Positions 51,172-55,649 of a stretch of DNA of 55,649 bases are shown here, in pieces. The position numbers and the translations under genes are program-made. How positions within the stretch are numbered: position 1 is the first letter of the stretch; every line of letters starts with the position of its first letter. The notes beneath the pieces were generated by a model, which did not search any database, was not told the DNA's origin, and saw only the letters and a program-made list of their open reading frames with translations. The DNA is from Candidatus Saccharimonadota bacterium (lineage in GTDB: Bacteria > Patescibacteriota > Saccharimonadia > Saccharimonadales > Saccharimonadaceae), in assembly GCA_017510705.1 (NCBI GenBank), contig JAFWMO010000006.1, positions 1-55,649 on the forward strand, given 5' to 3'.

Positions 51172-52347
51172 TTATATAATAAAACTCGTTATTTTATCTT
51201 TTAGTGTAACTCTTTTCTCTTTGTCGCCTGCAACTATAGTTATTTCCTGCGGCTCGCCAGAAAGATTTGCAATTACAATTTTGTGCCCATCTTTTTCTTT
51301 TCTAGCAATCACCACGAAATCTTTTGAACTATACTCACATCTCACCACTTCACTGCCAACCGGGAAAACTTTTGCAAATTCCTTTAGCGCATCGTAAATC
51401 GGCGTCACGATAAAATCATCGCCTTTTTCGTTTAATATAATCGGCGCTTTCAAATTGTTATCGCAATATGTCGGCCCACCATAAAAATCTAGCAACATGT
51501 TCCAATCGATAAACGCTCTCGCACCATTATTGATATCCAAAAACAATTCTTTCAAATAATAATTCGCATCCTTTTGCCACACTTCCTCATCATATGGCGA
51601 AAACCCGCAAGACATTTCACTACTCACTAACATTTTATCCGGATACTTTTGTTTCGCCTTCCACATTTCATCCGCAAATGTTCCATCATACCAATGGAAA
51701 CAAAGCCCAGCTACTTTTTTGTTATCACGAATTAACTCATCTGCTACACGCGATAAATGTTTTTTGTTGTGATCCCACATCAAAATCTGTACATTATCTA
51801 TACTGGCCAAATATTTATACGCCAGCTTTCTTTGCGCACGATACGAATAAATGCAAGATTCCCAAATCTGGCTTGCAAATGGTTCGTTTTGCGGCGTGAT
51901 ATATTTTATATTTACACCCTCGTCTGCATACGCATCCAACCATTCATTAATATAGTTCGCATATTTTTTGTAACACCAAGGTTTTAAATGCTTTCCGATT
52001 TTAAAACATTTTGGCGGCGACCACGGGCTGGCCATTAACTCCAAATCTTTCTTTTTAAGAATTTGCTTCAATAAAGGCAAAACATATTTTTTGTCGTGCT
52101 CTATCGAAAAATCTTTTAGATCCGTTCGCTCGCAATATTCAAACGGCTCCAAACAAAAATCATTACTGCCAATACTAATTCTCCCCCACCCGTAATCTAG
52201 CCCATTTTTGCCATAGTATAAATCTAATAGTTTTTTCTGTTTTTCGGAATCTAGTTTCGCAAAATTATAAGCCGTTGCTTCCGTAATCGCCCCACCTAGC
52301 CCCTGCCAAACCCCCAAACTCTTGTCAGTAATTATAATTCTATTCAT
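51172..52347 (-). CDS. Glycoside hydrolase family 30-like enzyme, no signal peptide
   Basis: A 391-residue (beta/alpha)8 hydrolase resembling GH30 (glucosylceramidase/beta-glucosidase type). The acid/base Glu is in Thr-Pro-Gln-Asn-Glu-Pro (about residue 153), the nucleophile Glu in Ser-Ser-Glu-Met-Ser (about 246), and a C-terminal beta-sandwich follows. It has no signal peptide, so it should act in the cytosol, unlike most GH30 proteins. TATAAT precedes the ATG by 7 nt. It lies directly upstream of the GT8 operon. Confidence 0.82.
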   Translation of the reverse strand: MNRIIITDKSLGVWQGLGGAITEATAYNFAKLDSEKQKKLLDLYYGKNGLDYGWGRISIGSNDFCLEPFEYCERTDLKDFSIEHDKKYVLPLLKQILKKKDLELMASPWSPPKCFKIGKHLKPWCYKKYANYINEWLDAYADEGVNIKYITPQNEPFASQIWESCIYSYRAQRKLAYKYLASIDNVQILMWDHNKKHLSRVADELIRDNKKVAGLCFHWYDGTFADEMWKAKQKYPDKMLVSSEMSCGFSPYDEEVWQKDANYYLKELFLDINNGARAFIDWNMLLDFYGGPTYCDNNLKAPIILNEKGDDFIVTPIYDALKEFAKVFPVGSEVVRCEYSSKDFVVIARKEKDGHKIVIANLSGEPQEITIVAGDKEKRVTLKDKITSFII

Positions 52348-52479
52348 TAATAAAATTATAACGCTAAAAAACTATTTCTTCCTTTGTTTCTCGTGATCGA
52401 AATCAGAGCATTTTTAAATATAAACATTTTTACCTTTCACTTATATAAAGATATATTAAAATCTGAAGCTGAAATAAAC

Positions 52480-53406
52480 CTAAAACGAAAGCACGAATTT
52501 TGTAAATTTTTCATCGCTTTCGCAGGCAATGTTCCAATTGTTCTTTTCGGAAATTGCTTTCGCAATCGCAAGCCCAAGTCCAGAGCCTTCGCGAGTTTTG
52601 TCCGTTTGATAAAATCTATCAAACACTTTTGTTCTGTCTTCTTTAGAAATCTTTGCGCCATCATTCATTACTTCTATACCATTTGGCTTCAATACTACTG
52701 CAATTTTCTTGTCGCCATATTTAGTTGCATTATCCATCAAAATATCTAGAACCTGTAAGAAATCTTGTTTTGCGATTAGTTGTTCAGTTTTATCTGCTTC
52801 GCATTTTAAACTAATCTTTCCTTCAAATTTTGGCGAAAACATTTCCACGTGCTCATTTAACAGCTCTTTTAGATCTACTTTTTCTGGCAACATTTTGTCT
52901 TCGCTACCCGCGTCCATTTTGGCAAGCTGCAAAAGATCTAGTACTAACTTATTTGCATACGTAATTTCTGTTTCTATATTATTCACCCATTTTTCGTTTT
53001 CTTTATCTACATCCAAAGCTTCCATATTTGCTTGTATTACAGCCAGCGGAGTTTTTAGCTCATGCGACGCATTCGCAATAAACATTTTCTGTTTTTCAAA
53101 AGAATCTTTTACTGGCTCTACCATTTTCCTAGAAGCATAATATGTAATGAGGAACACGAGTATTTCAATTACCGCGCCTACGCAAATCAAAATTCCCAGC
53201 AAAAACGAGTTGCCATCATTACGGTCTTTCTTCACGAAATCACGAATCTCTACTTCGCTAAACCCTTCCGGCATACCCGGAAACGGTCTTGGGTCTGGAC
53301 GAGCCGTAGACGAAACCCCCATAATCGTACCGCCAGCAATCAGAAGTACCACCGTGGTAATCGTCATCGTGATAATTATTATTCTATGGCGTAGTTTCGA
53401 AAACAT
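52480..53406 (-). CDS. Membrane sensor histidine kinase
   Basis: A 308-residue kinase: transmembrane helices at about 9-30 and 68-90 enclose a short Pro-rich external loop of about 35 residues. Then come the His box Ser-His-Glu-Leu-Lys-Thr-Pro (about 118), N-box Asp-Asn-Ala-Thr-Lys-Tyr and G-box Gly-Ser-Gly-Leu-Gly-Leu-Ala-Ile. The loop is too short for a ligand-binding domain. It forms an operon with the regulator upstream. The gap before GH30 (52348-52479) shows nothing but AT-rich sequence. Confidence 0.92.
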   Translation of the reverse strand: MFSKLRHRIIIITMTITTVVLLIAGGTIMGVSSTARPDPRPFPGMPEGFSEVEIRDFVKKDRNDGNSFLLGILICVGAVIEILVFLITYYASRKMVEPVKDSFEKQKMFIANASHELKTPLAVIQANMEALDVDKENEKWVNNIETEITYANKLVLDLLQLAKMDAGSEDKMLPEKVDLKELLNEHVEMFSPKFEGKISLKCEADKTEQLIAKQDFLQVLDILMDNATKYGDKKIAVVLKPNGIEVMNDGAKISKEDRTKVFDRFYQTDKTREGSGLGLAIAKAISEKNNWNIACESDEKFTKFVLSF

Positions 53407-53407
53407 A

Positions 53408-54067
53408 TTATTTATCCGTCAATTTATAGCCCAACCCACGCACCGTTTTGATTTGACACGCACTGCCAAGCTTCTTTAACATTTTACGAATCCTGGAGAC
53501 ATAAGTTTCAATATAATTATCATCGCCCATGCTATCTTCGCCCCAAATTTTCGCAAGCAAATGTTCCTTAGAAATTAGCTTCTCAGGATTTTGAATTAAT
53601 ACCGTCAAAATCTCAGATTCTTTTATGGTCATTTGTTCATCATTTAATGTCATTTGAGTTTCATCAAACACAAGATCGCCATATTTTATCTTTGTAAGAT
53701 CTACGCCTTTTGGTCTGCGAAGAAGCGCCTTAATTCGGGCCACTAGCTCCGCCGTCTTAAATGGCTTTGCAAGATAATCGTCAGCACCACGGTCTAGGTG
53801 CTCTATTTTAGATTCCACTTCGCATAGAGCCGACAGCATTATCACTGGCGTCTGCACATTTTTCTCTCGCATACGTTTCAAAATATCCGTACCTGAAAAT
53901 TTCGGGAGCATAATATCAAGTACTACACAATCATAAATCGGCTTTACCGCCTGCTCCAAACCAATCTCACCATCCTCAGCCAAATCCACAGCAAAACCCG
54001 CCTTTTCAAGATTGTGCTTCACCGCATCAGCCAAGAATTTTTCATCTTCCACATATAATATTCGCAT
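53408..54067 (-). CDS. OmpR-family response regulator
   Basis: A 219-residue transcription factor. The receiver domain has Glu-Asp-Glu (residues 7-9), the phospho-Asp in Val-Val-Leu-Asp-Ile-Met-Leu-Pro (about 51) and Lys-Pro-Phe near 101. The C-terminal winged helix ends with the family pattern Tyr-Val-Ser-Arg-Ile-Arg-Lys ... Val-Arg-Gly-Leu-Gly-Tyr. The start at 54067 was chosen because AGGAGA lies 4 nt upstream; the frame is open to 54130. The kinase starts 1 nt after its stop. Confidence 0.94.
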   Translation of the reverse strand: MRILYVEDEKFLADAVKHNLEKAGFAVDLAEDGEIGLEQAVKPIYDCVVLDIMLPKFSGTDILKRMREKNVQTPVIMLSALCEVESKIEHLDRGADDYLAKPFKTAELVARIKALLRRPKGVDLTKIKYGDLVFDETQMTLNDEQMTIKESEILTVLIQNPEKLISKEHLLAKIWGEDSMGDDNYIETYVSRIRKMLKKLGSACQIKTVRGLGYKLTDK

Positions 54068-54190
54068 AGTTTCTCCTATTATTATGATACCATCATATCC
54101 CCCCAAAATAAAACGAAACTGAAAAAACAAACTTTGCTAAAATTTATTCTTATGTTTTGTAATTTTTACAACACATGCTACAATGCAAGA

Positions 54191-54577
54191 ATGAAATCAA
54201 AAGGAGAGGTAATTATTCCAGCTGGATGTAAGCCGTGGCCACACGAATTACGCGTAGCCAGCATTTTAGCCGCCGCAGGCCACCACGTAGAATTCGTGCC
54301 AGAAGCAAACCTACATACTGCAGATATTGCACTAAACGGAATTAAATACGAAATAAAATCTCCAAAGTCATCCTTATCAAACTCTCTAGAACATATATTA
54401 AAGAAAGCTTTAAAACAATCGCCAAACATAATAATTGATACATCTCGTATGAAATACGTAAGAGATAACAGTACACGCAATTTTTTAATTACCCAAGCCA
54501 AATCCAGAAAACAAATTAAGAGTCTATTGATGATTTCAAAACAAAACCAAATAATTGACATCAAATCACTTATTTGA
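54191..54577 (+). CDS. Stand-alone CdiA C-terminal-toxin-like nuclease, second copy
   Basis: A 128-residue homologue of the protein at 3663-4076. It has His-Glu-Leu-Arg-Val-Ala in the first helix, the Asp of Thr-Ala-Asp-Ile, then Tyr-Glu-Ile-Lys-Ser-Pro (ExK), an Ala-Leu-Lys-Gln helix, Ile-Ile-Ile-Asp and a basic end. The start at 54191 has TACAAT exactly 6 nt upstream and TTGTAA 16 nt before that, so it is leaderless; upstream codons to 54134 are probably not translated. No immunity gene is adjacent. Confidence 0.65.
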   Translation: MKSKGEVIIPAGCKPWPHELRVASILAAAGHHVEFVPEANLHTADIALNGIKYEIKSPKSSLSNSLEHILKKALKQSPNIIIDTSRMKYVRDNSTRNFLITQAKSRKQIKSLLMISKQNQIIDIKSLI

Positions 54578-54619
54578 TAAAATAAGCATAACGAAGCATT
54601 CGCACGGCGCCGAAGGTAC

Positions 54620-55649
54620 CTACCGCGAAAGCTTCATTTTTTTGATATAGGCTCTTTGCGTTTCTATGAATTTTTCTTTATCAAATAATAATTTTCGTAT
54701 TTCCGACAAAAACTCCTCATATTCATCGTCCTTAAAGAAAAACTTCGCGTAGCCGTTTTCTCCAAATTTAAGTTTAAGATGTTCGTAAGCTCTATCGAAT
54801 AATTCATCGTCGCTATATTCTGGATATAATCGCTTACCATAAAAATAACTTCGCTCAAGACAAGACTCGACACTATTATTCCTGTCTGCTGTTGATACGA
54901 TTTTCCCGTAAATACTGCGTGGTTCATGGTCCGAAGAAGCCCGATGGTCCTCGATAGCCTCTCGTATCGTTTTTAACTCATCTTTAGAAAAATAATCGTT
55001 CAACTTTTTATCTTTTTGCATGATTTCTGCCGATATTATTTCGTGTCTTTTTGGATCAATATGATGTCCAATGTCGTGATATGCGGCGACAACATACACA
55101 ATGTCATAATTAATATCTGGAATGCCTTTAGCAAATTTAAAACTCCTATCGATAACGTATTTTATATGGCCTAAACTGTGCGCTGGTTCATTTTTTTCGT
55201 ATTCTGGGAAAACCATAGTTTCTATATGTTTCTTTAACTCATTATTAATTTTAAACACATTAAAATCTGCTACGATTTGCCTGAATGGCTCGATTAAATC
55301 GTTCGGAGAATCATAAAAGATTACTTTTGTTGCAAGATTCGATATTGTAGTTGATATATCGCTACCAGTTTTAGCAATTATAAAAATTGGTTTGCCAATG
55401 GCATAACAGTACCCGGCGTTAATACCGAGCCCAACGCCTTTCTCGCTAAATTCGATTATATTGCAATCACATTGCTGCATGGCAGGAAAAGCATAATCTA
55501 CCATTAAGGTTTTACCTTTTGGAATTTCTGCCTTTCCCCATTTTTCTACATCGCGAGCCATAACCGTAATAGTAATACCGGCTTTGTTCAAAGCCTTTTC
55601 GATCGACTCAACTTTAGCTCTATCTTCGTCTCCATCGTGAAACTTCAAC
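54620..55649 (-). CDS. Nucleoside 2-deoxyribosyltransferase-like domain fused to an HD domain (partial, runs off right edge)
   Basis: 343 codons are visible, N-terminus cut by the window edge. The first 125 residues resemble nucleoside 2-deoxyribosyltransferase folds (Cys-Asp-Cys-Asn-Ile-Ile-Glu-Phe-Ser, Gly-Leu-Gly-Ile-Asn-Ala-Gly-Tyr, Gly-Lys-Pro-Ile). Residues about 155-290 are an HD hydrolase (Ala-His-Ser-Leu-Gly-His, Tyr-His-Asp-Ile-Gly-His-His, Thr-Ala-Asp-Arg). The pairing suggests nucleotide salvage or processing of a nucleotide signal; not proven. The gap 54578-54619 holds GGCGCC and GGTACC palindromes only. Confidence 0.78.
   Translation of the reverse strand, partial: LKFHDGDEDRAKVESIEKALNKAGITITVMARDVEKWGKAEIPKGKTLMVDYAFPAMQQCDCNIIEFSEKGVGLGINAGYCYAIGKPIFIIAKTGSDISTTISNLATKVIFYDSPNDLIEPFRQIVADFNVFKINNELKKHIETMVFPEYEKNEPAHSLGHIKYVIDRSFKFAKGIPDINYDIVYVVAAYHDIGHHIDPKRHEIISAEIMQKDKKLNDYFSKDELKTIREAIEDHRASSDHEPRSIYGKIVSTADRNNSVESCLERSYFYGKRLYPEYSDDELFDRAYEHLKLKFGENGYAKFFFKDDEYEEFLSEIRKLLFDKEKFIETQRAYIKKMKLSR

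Overview
The window reads as part of a small, reduced bacterial genome of the Candidate Phyla Radiation, most likely a Saccharibacterium (TM7). This is inferred from four things: FISUMP-type surface proteins, short compact housekeeping genes with overlapping ends, a mixture of leaderless and Shine-Dalgarno-led genes, and almost no biosynthetic genes. TGA is used as a normal stop (for example rnhA and the sodium/calcium exchanger), so the genetic code is standard and not the SR1/Gracilibacteria code. I could not run searches, so product names rest on motifs I can read.

Layout. 1-1.6 kb: the 5' two thirds or more of a secreted FISUMP surface protein whose hypervariable C-terminus runs off the left edge. 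1.7-7.5 kb: rsmA with a G5-domain wall protein, a CdiA-toxin-like nuclease, a candidate small RNA, a redox operon (CPTCG membrane protein plus DsbA-like protein) ending in a short Erm-type methyltransferase, and hisS. 7.6-11.5 kb: tRNA-Lys, tRNA-Val and tRNA-Phe with accessory genes between decayed tRNA 3' ends. 11.5-25.3 kb: housekeeping genes (formate/nitrite-type channel, murI, rarA, ABC exporter, glyS, ppa, recO, a sensorless kinase with a receiver-only partner, xseAB, a Trm11-like methyltransferase, rpmA). 25.3-30.1 kb: tyrS, rnhA and a 51-codon Cys-rich ORF embedded in ten orphan FISUMP C-terminal cassettes in both orientations. 30.1-45.5 kb: uvrD/pcrA, an HTH-MurA fusion, pgk, pyk, a wall-anchored surface protein, ligA, htpX-lemA, two transporters, and tRNA-Glu, tRNA-Cys and tRNA-Gly. 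45.6-55.6 kb: accessory and envelope genes, namely a YgjV-GNAT fusion, a duplicated pair of unknown genes with identical 119-bp leaders, two GT8 glycosyltransferases, an acyltransferase, a GH30 hydrolase, a two-component system, a second CdiA-like nuclease and a deoxyribosyltransferase-HD fusion that runs off the right edge.

The most exciting system is the cassette family. The expressed FISUMP gene and the orphan cassettes share sharp boundaries and a fixed codon framework. They differ almost only at codons of the form NNC or NNT, which is what adenine-directed mutagenesis of AAC/AAT template codons by a diversity-generating retroelement (DGR) produces. No reverse transcriptase or template repeat lies in the window, and the cassettes lack starts and promoters. 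They therefore look like an archive or acceptor set of diversified receptor tails, fed by a DGR elsewhere and possibly reached by gene conversion or inversion.

Two other genome-wide habits are visible. Many operon-first genes have the pattern TATAAT, then exactly 6 nt, then ATG, implying leaderless mRNA. Fragments of tRNA 3' ends also recur beside accessory genes.
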